Assembly (NCBI GenBank): GCA_964016875.1
Contig: OZ024719.1
Span: 31,916,679 to 31,980,678 of the forward strand
Source: Fallopia convolvulus
Lineage: Eukaryota; Streptophyta; Magnoliopsida; Caryophyllales; Polygonaceae
Reading direction: 5' to 3'
Length of the DNA: 64,000 bases
Shown: positions 1 through 11,372 of the stretch, piece by piece
Layout: every line of letters begins with the position of its first letter
Numbering within the stretch: position 1 is the stretch's first letter
The notes under the pieces: model-generated
What the model was told of the DNA's origin: nothing
Databases searched by the model: none
What the model saw: only the letters and a program-made list of their open reading frames with translations
Made by a program: the position numbers and the translations under genes

Positions 1-147
1 GATGAACAAATATGTCAAAACCAATGAACAAATATGCCACAGTGTTGATGAACAAATCGACATTTTTAATGAACAAATCCATAGTATTGATGAACAAATC
101 CACAGTATTGATGAACAAATCCACATTTTCGATGAACAATCTGGGCG
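1..147. repeat. Degenerate minisatellite, unit about 21-24 bp
   Basis: The core ATGAACAAAT recurs about seven times at 21-24-bp spacing, most regularly between positions 48 and 140, and is then lost. Read on the + strand it gives a DEQIHSI-like heptapeptide repeat, but that is a by-product of the 21-bp period. The array is cut by the window start, so its true length is unknown. Confidence 0.75.
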
Positions 148-1145
148 GGTGTCTAATTTCTGTTTTTTTCAAAAATACGCAAATAATTCGTCAAAAAATC
201 GCCCGTGTCGTTTTTTCCCTTTTTAAGTGAAATGATCAGCGCCTTTGATTTTTCTTGATCCAACGACTCTTGTTCTTTCTTATTTCGCACATGAGCGCCC
301 ATTCGCACGTGAACCAGACTCAATTCTATATTATCCTAAAATAATATCAACATATATAAATTCTCAACAAAAAATCCTATATGGTGAAATCCTATGTGGC
401 TTAATGTGGGAACGACGCGTAGGAAAATCTTATGTGGTGGATAAAAAAGATAAAAGTAATATGGTGGCTAAAAACGATATAACTTTACTCACATACGACA
501 AATTGTTTAACCGAAATTTAGTTTTTAAGAAATCTTTTACATCATAAATGGATAAAAAGACATAGATAATGTAATTTTTATCATCTTTTAATTTTTTTAT
601 TTTTTATTATAATTTGATTTAAGAAAACTTTTATAGAAATAAATATATAGATAAAGATATTGTAATCAACTGATAGTCAATTATATACTCGGAATCTATC
701 CTAATATATACTATAGTTTATTTTATATTAGATAGAATATTTTCAATATATATTAATTTTGATAATGACATGTACTAAAATCCTAGGTGGCACATGGTAA
801 AATCCTACATGGCAAATAGCTTATATTGTGATAAAAAATAACTTAAATAAATTATTTTAAATAATATTTATCAATAATATATTACCGAATATTTAATGCT
901 TTTAAAGTTTATTTTATTTTATATATAATCTTTTTAAGTTAAATAAATTATCATATCAAATATTTAAGATTTAACATTTGATAACATCTTTATTTTAGAT
1001 AGAATCTTTCCTAGATTAATTTATCCTATTTCTATATTATCCTCAAATAATATTAACATATATAAATTCTCAGAATAAAAAAATCATATGTGGCGCAACG
1101 TGGTGGCTTTATTCCTTGCGTCTTTTTTATATATAGATAGATTAG
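148..1145. repeat. AT-rich gene-free stretch with a 95-bp direct repeat
   Basis: No coding region is credible here. Two direct copies of about 95 bp lie near 320-420 and 1,030-1,125; both contain CATATATAAATTCTCA followed by an ATCCTATATGG or ATCATATGTGG motif. Further AATCCTA-TGGC motifs occur near 780-815. The repeats suggest an old non-autonomous element, but termini and target duplications were not identified. The stretch ends where homology to the element A LTR begins. Confidence 0.5.
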
Positions 1146-1255
1146 CATGACTTAAGCCTTCAATTGAAGGTGATAAAGATTATTCCTCGTTTTTAGTTCC
1201 TATCTTCAACTACGTGGATTACTTCTTTTGTAAGTCTTCACATCATTATCATCTT

Positions 1256-2813
1256 CTCGAAATGTGGTAAATATATAGAACGAGAAGGAAGAATATACAA
1301 AGCACACTTGACTATAAAAAGTCAAGGTGAAAAATACAACCCAAGCCACAAATAAGCATATCCGGCAAAACTCGCCCTATGGGCCTAACAAAAACCGGGT
1401 CTAAGATGATACAAATCAAGGGAGGATCCAAGTGAATGATTCGTTGAAGACGAATGGAGGCCAAACACCAAGACCTTCACTAAAGTCCCGATCATCTAAA
1501 TTTAAGAAGGTGTTCATGGATCTGATATTATCCTTTGATTATATTCATCAATGGCGTCCAAGGCCACCAAGGAAGAGGATGAAGTCATCAAAGTTCAGAA
1601 AGTTAAGAAGCCCGTCAAAATGAAAACAATATTCAGTAAAATAGTCATAACTTGAAATACAAAATTGATCTCAAGTCCGTTCAAATTGCGTTGGATAGAT
1701 AATTAAAAGATCTACAACTTTGTAGTTTACGTCGAATGCAGAATCCAACATCAAAGAGACAAAAATTGCGATTTACTGAGAGTTGTTCAAGTCTTACGGG
1801 AATCTTATCTCTAACTTCAATTCTATCTTTAGCTAGATTTTATATTTATGCATAATTTCGGCCATAGGCTTATGTTAGTTGGCTGAAATATATCTTGCTT
1901 TATTATTATTTATATCTTTTTAAGTTTTAGGATTAGCTTTTTAGTTTTCTTATCTAAATAAGTCAGATAATTATTTATTTGATTTATTTATGGTAAGAGG
2001 ACTTAGATAGAAGAGTTAAGAATATACTAGGTTATCTTGTGAGGCAAGAAAAAGGTCCATTATACCCCTCTAGGGCTGGCCACCTTGTTGCTTACTCTCC
2101 AAGGAGACTCTTTTGTATTCCTTTTAAATACCTTGTAGTTATCATTCAACAAAAATCAACCTAAATGAGATAAACCCCTATTGGTTTATCTAGTTTATGG
2201 GCCATTAAAGTAAATATTGTTCAAGCATTCATTATCTACGATCATCATCACTAATTTGTTTTCTTTCAATTCAGATTTGGATTGTTAATTTGATCAACTT
2301 TTTAGTTCTAGTTTGATTATTAAAGATCGATTGAATTTAGCGTTGGAGCCAATTCAATTGAACTATCCTTTTGATTATCTTAACTCTTTGAATCAGATTC
2401 GTTCCTTGTTCATATTTCGAGTTTCTTGTTCATCAAGTTATTAACTTTGAAGGCAAATCAGGTTGGAAACGAACTACTGGCAAGATTGGGATCCTGTGTG
2501 GTTAAATACTTGGTCACCAAGGAGTAATCTGAGGCGATCACGTATCATAAGACCCAACCATCACCCAAAAAACTATAGACAAGCTGCCTATGCACACAAA
2601 AACCCAAGAAAAACTCGGTGCCCGTCGGTTCTAACAAGAACGGGGTCAAGGTCCCATAAAAATGGTTGGTATGCACAAGCGCATCCAAACCACAACCAAA
2701 CAAACTACACCACCACTAAATAAGTAGGAAAGCAAAAACTTCCAAGAGACCAAGGAGAGAGAAAAAAGTATACCAAACACAATCAAGAATCAACATCCAA
2801 GTGGGGGACAAGC
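1256..2813. mobile_element. Unidentified 1.56-kb insertion in the 5' LTR
   Basis: The uninterrupted 3' LTR of element A (near 14,650-14,690) shows that this block is an insertion. It is flanked by CATCATTATCATCTT at 1,241-1,255 and CATCACTATCATCTT at 2,814-2,828, a 15-16-bp duplication with one mismatch. Such a length fits target-primed retroposition better than LTR integration, yet no poly(A) tail is seen. Similar stretches with AAAACTCG and ACCGGGTC or ACGGGGTC occur near both ends (about 1,365-1,405 and 2,608-2,650). The right end is purine-rich (GTGGGGGACAAG). No protein family was recognised. Confidence 0.65.
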
Positions 2814-3118
2814 CATCACTATCATCTTCCATTCTTCATTGGTATATTTATTTTGTGCATTATTAACCTCTCTAAAAACCCTTTCTTACCACCTCTACGT
2901 GTTGGACTACTTTGACTCTTTGCTTTTCATTTTCCTCCGATTGATCAACATCCATTACAATACTCTTGTTAATTTGGCCTTTTCCATAGTCTGATTCCAG
3001 CTCATCCACGTTCATCACTTGATCATCTGCCAGAAGGAACTTGTGGCTCATCGGTTTTGTGCAGGTTAGTGGGTGCATGTCCGAGAGTATTAGTACTAGC
3101 TAACGTTTTGCTATCATG

Positions 3119-3146
3119 ATCACTACAATATTAATATTGTAGTGAT
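3119..3146. repeat. Perfect 28-bp palindrome in the 5' LTR
   Basis: Each 14-nt half is ATCACTACAATATT and its exact reverse complement, with no spacer. The same half-site recurs singly near 3,205-3,220 and in the 3' LTR near 24,263. The arrangement looks like a local inverted duplication of an LTR motif. Confidence 0.9.
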
Positions 3147-4650
3147 AGTTATTCTTGTATGTTGGTGGGTGGCATGGACTAGTTCACGTTTTGATACATG
3201 ACCACTACAATATTAGTACTAGCTAGCTTAACCAACTAGTATAAATCTAAAATCGTTTTACTTAGGTCCTCTTGGCCTAAAATTTATAGGTTTCTTAAAT
3301 TAAATTAGATAGCTTAATGGGTTAGATTAGTTAATCAAGGAGTCTTATAATATTTCTTGTATGAGGAGAATTCTGATTACTTTTTGATTTTGGATTTGGG
3401 AGTTTATTAATTTATATTATAAGGTTTAATAGTATTGAACGATATTCATTAATATTATTTAGGAAATAACCTCGTTTGGTTGGGCCTTTGTTCTAATATT
3501 GTTGGGAATTCTCCATTCAAGGTAAGTCGCCTAGACTTACATAGTTATCAATTTTGATGTGTGCCGGATGTGTAGATAAGATGTGTAGATCTGTATTTTG
3601 GGATTCATTCTTATATATTATATGTGTCTATTTGAAAATAATTCGTTATTTTGAAAAAATATAATAAATGAATACTATTTTGTACTTCATTCGGTTTTCT
3701 ATACATTAGCACCTAACCAATACGGCTACGATCAGGGATAGTCGGAAAGGCAGAGACATCCCTGACTTAGCTGTATGTCAAGGAGGGCCCCTTCAAAATT
3801 ATAATAAAATGTTTTGCTGAGTGCTCCCAAGGAGGCTTGACCAGGGGTAAGAAGGTGAATGATGAGGGTGTGAGTGGTTCGGATAAACGGTGGAGGCCGC
3901 CGTCCACTACACTGTGTAAGGCTGGAGGATGCCATGCTTGTTTGATAATGTCGATTGAGAATTGATGAGTTGCGATAGAACTATTATTGAGAAGAAAAGT
4001 GATTGAGGTGATAGGTAACTGAAATGATGTGCTATTACTAGTATGCATCGTATGGCTATGAGTATTATTATGTTGTCTTATAATTATAAATATTGTTGTG
4101 CGTTTGTTGTTGTGGTGAATAAATTATATGTGAACTATTATATTACTAGTCTTATTATGTAATTGAATAAATTGATTTTGCTTTTGCATGTTGAATTTAA
4201 TATTCAGTGCATATTGGAATTGTTAGCTAACCCTTCGGGGTGTTGTTTTTCATTTAGGTAATCACTCTGAAATGAAGAATGCTCCAAGGTATCTTCTCCA
4301 AGTTGATTGTGAGAAAGATCGACGTGGCATGTCTTAGGATGAAGTTGGGTAATGTTTTGTAGGACTGAATGTCCTAGGAGGCTATGTTGTTTAGTTAAGT
4401 TAGATGTTTGTAAAGATTTGTTGCAATTTAGGAGATCAGAAATGTGGGTTGTGGTTGGGTTGTTTGATGCATACATGACTTCGTTGTTACTTTTCAAGAG
4501 ACATAAGTTGGATGTTTTTCTTGTATTTCTCGTCGTGCCTTTGTTGCAAGGTCCCACATTGTGAGATTATTGTAAGATTAGCCTAGGTGGACCCAAGTGA
4601 GATCCACAACCAAGTGACATTATGGTATTTAAAATCGGGGTGTTACAGAT

Positions 4651-4663
4651 TGGTATCAAAGCC
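4651..4663 (+). promoter_or_regulatory. Primer-binding site (tRNA-iMet type) of element A
   Basis: TGGTATCAAAGCC starts three bases after the LTR end at 4,647. Plant Ty3/gypsy elements commonly use the 3' end of initiator tRNA-Met, complementary to TGGTATCAGAGC; one base differs here. The untranslated leader runs from here to 4,870 and resumes at 8,512 after the solo LTR. Confidence 0.85.
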
Positions 4664-4875
4664 TAGATTGGCAACAAGGGAACAAGGGAACCTAACAATA
4701 AAAGTATGAGAGGTCCAACTTAAATGAAAACTCAATTTGAGTTTTCCTTTTTTTTTAAAACATATTTTTAAAGGTTGGGCAGACTGCATAGTCGGGTAGA
4801 AAGACACGTCGAGAAGAGTCACCATCGGATGGGGAGTAATCATGTAAGCATTTTCTTATGTACTTTGTTTATTAT

Positions 4876-7800
4876 TGAAACACCCCTATTTTACAACACT
4901 GGGCATTACCGCCAGTGACCTCAGACTTTACCGTCTAAAGTCACCCAAGGCTTTTAGAATGATATAGAACAATTAAAATGCGAAATAAAACATAATACAT
5001 AATGAGAAAAGGTGCTCCCGAGGGAGACTTGGTTCTTACAAAACATCTTACATCGTTGTTAAATATAAAGTTGTTCGGAAATTTAAATGCGAAGCTAACT
5101 TGTCCTTGGAACATATTGAAACTAACACAAAATGATATACGAAGTACATCTTGAAAATCCTTGTTCTTCATTCGTCTTCACTTCACTTCACGCCTTGTGG
5201 GGATTCCTAGATTCTGACATAATTCACGAGGGGCGATAGAATGTCAAGCAAACATGCGGAAAAGAAGATTTAGTCTAAGAGACTAAGCAAGCGGGAATGG
5301 AACTTCCCGAGGGTAATTTCGGTAACTTCTAATTATTGTCGAAAGAGATAATCGGGTCGTGTTTACGATGAGGCTATACGATAAGGCTTGTTTATGTGGA
5401 GCTTTAATGGTTCAAAGAAGAGTATATCTTAGGCAAAGATAACTCGAAAAGCGATAGAAGAACTACTAGATTGTAGACTTCTCTAGGATTTCAATAGAAT
5501 GTTGGGAACATTTATTAATTCATACAAGTGAAAACCTCTCGCGCCTTGAGCGGACCGAGAGCCGGAACGATCATTTGAGACCGGTCCGGTTTTGGTATCT
5601 TAAATGTGCATTCGCACTTATCTTAAATAGTGACGAAAGATATTCAATCTTGTTAATGATTTTTAATAGAGAGTGGTGGGACACGGATAATCCGAGCCAC
5701 CCGAAGGAGAACTTCAATTCCCCGGCACTTAGCTAGAGTGCGCACAATCCCTCCTTGCAATCGGAGCGGATGGAGATCATGATCCCGAAAGTCGTATGGA
5801 CGTACGACTTAGTAAGATTATATAGAGGCGTCGACTAACCCGCACCCCTTTCTAGTTTATTCAACGTAAATCTCTGAACGAGATTGTAATCAATCAAGAG
5901 AACACACATAGTAGCATATATAATCCTAACAAAGGAATATAAAACTTACTATGCTAACAATGGTCGTTATTTCTAGCAATCGATATTTTCCTAGGTTCAT
6001 TTTTATTTAAGCATACAAGTTGTTCCCTACATCGCGAATCTTTACGGAATGAAGTATAAAGGTTGCAAGGGGAAATTCCACTTGCCTTAGCGCAACGAGT
6101 TCAAGCAAACGAGCTATGACGAAACTTAAGCGATTCCTTGCTACGAACGAGGATTCCGACCTATTGATAAGGAATTTACGAAAAGGCTCAAAAACACGAT
6201 TTTCCTTCTCGAGTTTGGATTACCTCTTATAATGTTTTTATAAGAGGGTTTGAGTTTCTAAATTATTATAATAATAATTTAGAAAGTTATTTTTACTAAA
6301 AATAATAATATTCCTTTATTATTATTTTGGTTTTGTAATATCCTTATTATTCCTTAAAACCTTTATTAAAATAATTATTAAAATAATCCTTTTTATTTAT
6401 ATATGTTTATAAAATTATTTCTTCTAAATTTCCAATTACTTTTGGGTGAACCTTTAGAATATTGTCTCCCTTATCTAAAATACTTTATCAATAATATTTT
6501 TCTTAGTAGAATTGTATTTACTTACATACTTCTCATTACATAAAGTTGTCATGCTTATAGTCTCTCTACATGGAAGTTTCCATAACTAGAAATTTCTATT
6601 TTCTTAATAAGTAACTTACTAAAATTAGATTAATTTAATCCTCTTTATAATATAAAGCTTATAAAATATCTTTGATAATAAATATAACATCATCATGTCT
6701 TGTAAACTTATAGTCATGACTTATAAATATCCTACTTCAAAATCATAGTCCAACATTACAATATTTGTAGTCTATAAAATAATATCTTCTTTATATCTAA
6801 AAGATTTCTTTCCATGCAAGTCATCTTCATACCATAATATCCTATTTTTTTAAAACTATCATACTTGATAGTTTTAACTTAGAACTTATGTCTTGTGTAA
6901 ATTCTCTACACCTAGATATTATTAAAATAATATTTTTCTTATGGATGACTTTAATCATATCTTCATTAACAACATCATATTTTATAACCAAAAATCCCAT
7001 GTTAACCGATTTTATTTTATAGTTACTTTTATCATATCCTAATAATAGTTTTTATCTTGTAATGACTTCCATACATAAAGATATGCTAAACTCATATTTT
7101 TATTGAGTCAAGAATTCATTTCATAAATCTATTTATTATGATCAACTTTATAAACATAAAATCTTTCATAGATGGGAACATGCAATAATTTTTATCCACT
7201 ATAGACATTATTATTATTATTTCTTCTTGTAAAAAGGCGATAATCGTACTTACAAACTTTATATGCTCCATTTATTTTATAAAGGTCTATCTATATTATG
7301 AATGAGCATGCTCCTAATAATTTCAATTAAATTTATTTATTTGTTTTATTTAACTTAAGTTACCATGGTAACTCAACTTTGTTTCTAGCTACTAACTAAC
7401 AAAATCTCTACTCAATTGTTTTTACTTCTTATTTTCCTTAATAAATTTCTAAAATCTATAAAAGATTTAATAGTTTATAGTTTGCATAAATTAAATAAAT
7501 GGAATTTAGGATTAGAAATTATACTTTTCACTATTCTGTAATACAGAATACTGGAGAGGAGAACAGGGGAGGAGATCGGCGGACAGGCGGCGCAGCCAAG
7601 GGCGACGGCGGCAACACTGGCGTGGACTCCAGCGGCACTGGCGGACTCGACGACGGGCTGGTGGTCCGGTCGGGCTCCAGGGGCGGTCCGGCGAGGCTCC
7701 AAGAGAAAGAATGGGAGGTTTGGATGAGTTTTAATGGAGAAATTTGACTTGGATTTGGGCTGATTTTTGGGAATTAAGAGAGTTCTTGCTATGAGGGAAA

Positions 7801-8506
7801 AGAGAGTGTTGAATGAGTGATGGAAGAAAGTGAATAGGAACCTATTCATAATCAATTTTATGAAGTCCTCAATCCTTGGCAATGGTGGTTGCCCAATGAG
7901 GAGAGGGAGGATGCACTTGGATTGGTACAAGTTGTGTTTCTTCCATGGTGATGAGAGGGTGAGGTATGAATGGATGTTCCACAAGAAAAGGGAGGTGAAG
8001 ATGGCATGCAATGGCCACAATTTATATCACGTCACTTCCATCAGACTATTGTCTGATGTTCAATTTTCGAGGAAGAAGGGATTAGTTGCTATTTAATTAA
8101 AAGGTTGGGAGAAGGAGTAAGAAATTGCAATTGGTCTAGTGGGAAATAGAGAGGGGCGTGTGGGGGTAGAGTGCAAGAGGTCTCGGGTTCAAATCCCGGC
8201 TCTTGCATTCTTTTTACAAAGTTTGTAACTTGATTATTAGACCTTTATGTAATTTGTTTTACAGAATAAATTAAATCTATAAAAGGCATTATTTTTAGTT
8301 GATGCTCTTTTTATTAATTTGCCTCACTTTATTAATCTATGCCCTTAAGTTATTTTATTAAATTTTTTAACTATTTTAACCTTCTTGATAATCTCTTTCA
8401 AAAGAAATAATAGAGGTTAATTTGATATTTAGGAATTCTCCTTTTTTTTAATATTTTGATAATAAATATTATATTATAAAAAGCTTGGAATATTGCGGAT
8501 ATTACA
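4876..8506 (-). mobile_element. Solo LTR, 3.63 kb, reverse, with perfect 5-bp duplication
   Basis: On the - strand the block begins TGTAATATCCGC (at 8,506) and ends GGGGTGTTTCA (at 4,876), the usual TG...CA termini. It is flanked on both sides by ATTAT (4,871-4,875 and 8,507-8,511). No internal region is present, so this is a solo LTR left by LTR-LTR recombination. It sits in the element A leader, just before gag. The interior is very AT-rich except for a GC-rich island at about 7,560-7,690. A sequence resembling a tRNA T-arm (GGTTCAAATCC) lies at about 8,189-8,199. Open frames inside show no protein homology that I recognise. Confidence 0.92.
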
Positions 8507-8549
8507 ATTATCGCTTAGGCTTAATAATACTAGTACTCGCTGATTAGTT

Positions 8550-9700
8550 ATGTCACCACCAAAGAAGACTACTAATGTTGTTACAGGAAGAGGGAGACCC
8601 CGAGGCCAAGGACGTGGCCGTGGAACGGGTAGAGAAGGACGAATATAGCTCCAACTACTCTCCCTACCGAAGAAGTTGCTGAAAGTCAAGGTCCAATATT
8701 GGGTGTTCAACAAGGACAATCTGAAGCTTCTGTTGCTAATAACCCTCAGAGACTTGAATTACAATTTGCGGAAGAAGATATTGCCTCTATTGATGGAGCT
8801 AGGCCAAGGGTTAATCCAGAAGTACTTAGGCCAGCTAATGTGCCTCCCAAACCTTAGATGCAGGTGCCAAATATGAAGATACCTTCCCAAGCAAGCCAAG
8901 TGGTAATACCACCAGGCATCCCGAGATCTGAATGCTCTAGAAGGGGTATGGAGTTGGGAGGAGGTCTACGGGAGCCCAAAACAGATAAGTGGCTGGGAGA
9001 GTTTAAGAAGACGGGAGTACCAAACTTCACTGGAGCTTTAGGTACTGATGTGGAACAATGGTTGAGAAAGGTCACTTCTGCATTAGATTCAATACTAGTG
9101 CCATAGGAGAGGAGGATGTCCTTAGTGAAAAGTTTATTACAAGAAGGTGCATTCAACTGGTGAAATCCGAAGCATGATCATGAAAAAGTCGTGACCTTTG
9201 GAGAATTTGGAGAAAAGATTCGAGAATATTACTCTCTCGAGCCCGTGAGGAGTGCAAGAGAAGCTGCATTCCGAGATGCAGGACCAGAGAATATTCCGGT
9301 GACTGAAACAATTCAAAATTTTCAAAGGGAGTTAGCAGTTGTACCTGACGCTGCACCTATTGAAAAACTTCGGATATCTGTTTTTCTAAAGTTGTTACAA
9401 CCGCAGCTATCTCTGGACAACAACTTAAAACCTTAACTAAAGTTCAAAACTCAGTACTGGCATATGCTCTAGCTAGTCCAAGACATGGGCCATTTGATGA
9501 TAATCCAGGAGAAAGTAAGAGACAGAAGCAAATGTCATCAAGCTTTAAGAAGTATGGACGACTTAGTCAGTTTCAACAAAACGGACAAGTTAGTCAGTTT
9601 CAGGGCCGTCTAGGTCAATCACAACAAGGTCGTACATTTGGGAGTCCAAGACATTGCTACAATTGTGCAAGTACTGAGCATGTTAAAGAGTAGTTGACCG
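8550..9700 (+). pseudogene. gag: gag pseudogene of element A (Ty3/gypsy)
   Basis: The ATG at 8,550 opens a basic Arg/Gly-rich N-terminus (GRGRPRGQGRGRGTG) typical of gag in plant Tekay/Del chromoviruses. A TAG at about 8,647 ends the frame after 32 codons. Recognisable gag sequence continues in pieces at about 8,650-8,855, 8,858-9,106 and 9,191-9,436, including the GTDVEQWLRK and FGEFGEKIREYYSL segments. The zinc knuckle near 9,654 reads CYNC...H, but a stop replaces the region of the final cysteine. Gag would form the particle and bind RNA; with several stops and frameshifts this copy cannot. Confidence 0.85.
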
Positions 9701-9779
9701 AAGCCACCAGTTACTTGTTTATCTAATGGAAGAGAGGGACATCGTTCAAAATTCTCCTTTAATAAGGGAGTAGACTGGT

Positions 9780-10370
9780 AAATTTGTGGCTCATCGCTCT
9801 GTACTACCACAACAAAATCAACCACCATCACAAAGTCGTGATAGAGCTTGCGGTAATGTGGTTGCTAATTCGGGTGCCACTCAGCCTCGAGTTTTTGAGA
9901 TGAAGAGAAATGATGATTTGAATGCTCCTATTGTGACATGTACGATTTGGATTCAGTCTACACCTGTACACATTCTATTTGATACTGGTGCCACTCATTC
10001 ATTGATGTCATCTGCATGTGCACATAGATTGCAATTGACCTGAAGTACTAGTGCCTCTTTTCTTGTTAGACTGTCAGACGGTAGTAAGATTAGTGGTGAT
10101 AAAGAGATCATGCAATGTCCGATGCAGATCGGAAATAAGGACCGATACGAGAATTTCATGGTAGTACAATTAGCACCCCATGATTATGTAATTTTTGGAA
10201 TGGATTGGATGAGGCGATATCTGGAAGTGTTGGATATTCATAGTTGAACCGTAACAGTAACAACAAATGATGGTTCTAAACATGTATGGCAAGAATCAAG
10301 GAAGGAGAAGGTTCGGGTAATAATTAATGCAATGAAGGCGGCTAAGTCGATAAAAATGGATGTGTAAGCT
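9780..10370 (+). pseudogene. pro: Aspartic protease region of element A
   Basis: An open segment to 10,043 carries HILFDTGATHSLMS, the active-site D-T-G triad (DTG codons at 9,981-9,989) of retroviral-type aspartic proteases. A TGA at about 10,041 breaks the frame. Homologous sequence continues past it (MQIGNKDRYENFMVV, then IFGMDWM) with another stop near 10,246. In an intact element this enzyme would process the gag-pol polyprotein. The catalytic motif survives, but the reading frame does not. Confidence 0.8.
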
Positions 10371-10600
10371 ATTGGTTCTATGTTTTACAAAAGGATAAAG
10401 AAATTCCGAGAGTTAGAGATATTCTAGCAATACAAGAGTTTGAAGATGTCTTTCTTGAGGACTTAACAGGGCTACCACCTCAACGAGAGGTAGACTTCAA
10501 CATTGACTTGGAGCCCGGTACAAGACCAATATTGCAAGCTCCTTATCGCATGGCTCCAATGGAGATGCAAGAGTTGAAGACTCAATTGGAGGAGTTGTTA

Positions 10601-11372
10601 GAGCAAGCCCAACAGCTTCCCCAAATTCTTGGGGATTGGGCTTTTGGGGAATTTGGACAAAAAAATTGCCCCAACAGATGCTCCATTCCATTCTCCATTT
10701 TGGAGTAATTCTCCAAAATGAGGTGAGCTTTCCCTAAATTTGGGGTGATTCCCAAATCTCCAAATCAATGTATTTTCCTTTTTTCTTTTCTTTTATTTAC
10801 TAATTTAATGGATAAAACATAAAAAAGAGCCAACCAAAAAGTGAGATTATTAAATTAAGATTCTAGAAAAAATTTATTCCTTATAAGTCAAATAACAAAT
10901 AACAAATATTTTTATTCCTTAAGATTCTAGAATATTTCCTTATTAATCAAATAACAAATAATTTATGATTTATTAAATTTAGATTCTAGAATATTTTTAT
11001 TCCTTATAAGTCAAATAACAAATAATTTTTCATTTATTAGGTTAAGATTCTAGAATATTTTTATTCTTTATAAGTCAAATAACAAATAAATTATCATTTA
11101 TTAAATTAAGATTTTAAAATATTTTTATTTCCTTAAAAGTCGAATAACAAATAATTATTATTTATTAGTTTAAGATTCTATAATATTTTATTTTCTTATG
11201 TAAGATAATATATAATTAGTTATTGTAATTTATATGGTAAATGAAAGTATTAAATGCACTAGTGTTCTCCAAAATAGAGAATCTGTTTGAGTTGGGCTGA
11301 ATTTTATTTGGAGAATATGGCAGTTGGTTCTCTATTTTGGAGAAAATTATGGATAAGTTGTTGGGCTTGCTC
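10601..11372. mobile_element. Tourist-like (PIF/Harbinger) MITE, 772 bp
   Basis: The ends are perfect 14-bp inverted repeats, GAGCAAGCCCAACA at the left and its reverse complement at the right. They extend as imperfect subterminal repeats rich in ATTCTCCATTTTGGAG-like motifs. The element is flanked by TTA on each side (10,598-10,600 and 11,373-11,375), the 3-bp duplication typical of PIF/Harbinger. It has no coding capacity. It inserted into the RT gene of element A. Confidence 0.92.
10855..11205. repeat. Tandem array inside the Tourist-like MITE
   Basis: About five diverged copies of a roughly 60-70-bp unit follow one another. Each contains AAGATTCTAGAATATTTTTA, a TTCCTTATAAGTCAAATAAC-like stretch and an AAATAAT tail. 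Such an internal array is unusual for a MITE and accounts for about half of its length. Confidence 0.8.

Larger units (their letters stand above)
1146..4647 (+). mobile_element. 5' LTR remnant of Ty3/gypsy element A
   Basis: The stretches 1,146-1,255, 2,814-3,100 and 3,120-4,647 match the 3' LTR at 14,565-14,945, 15,120-15,184 and 24,261-25,680. Both LTRs end in GGTGTTACA, and this copy is followed by a tRNA-iMet-type primer-binding site. The first roughly 255 bp of the LTR, which begins TGTAATACTCGG in the 3' copy, are missing: homology stops abruptly at 1,146. A stretch of about 175 bp present in the 3' copy (14,945-15,120) is also absent. A foreign block occupies 1,256-2,813. Confidence 0.85.

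Noticed and set aside
1..140. CRISPR-like or coding heptapeptide array
   Set aside because: Units are diverged, about 21-24 bp without unique spacers, and the setting is a plant genome; it is a minisatellite.
7475..8020. 181-codon frame on the - strand
   Set aside because: It lies inside the solo LTR; the Ala/Pro-rich part comes from the GC-rich island and no domain is visible.
8160..8215. tRNA-like sequence with a GGTTCAAATCC T-arm
   Set aside because: Only the T-arm and B box fit; no acceptor stem, D-arm or anticodon arm can be folded around it. It lies inside a solo LTR and is treated as part of it.
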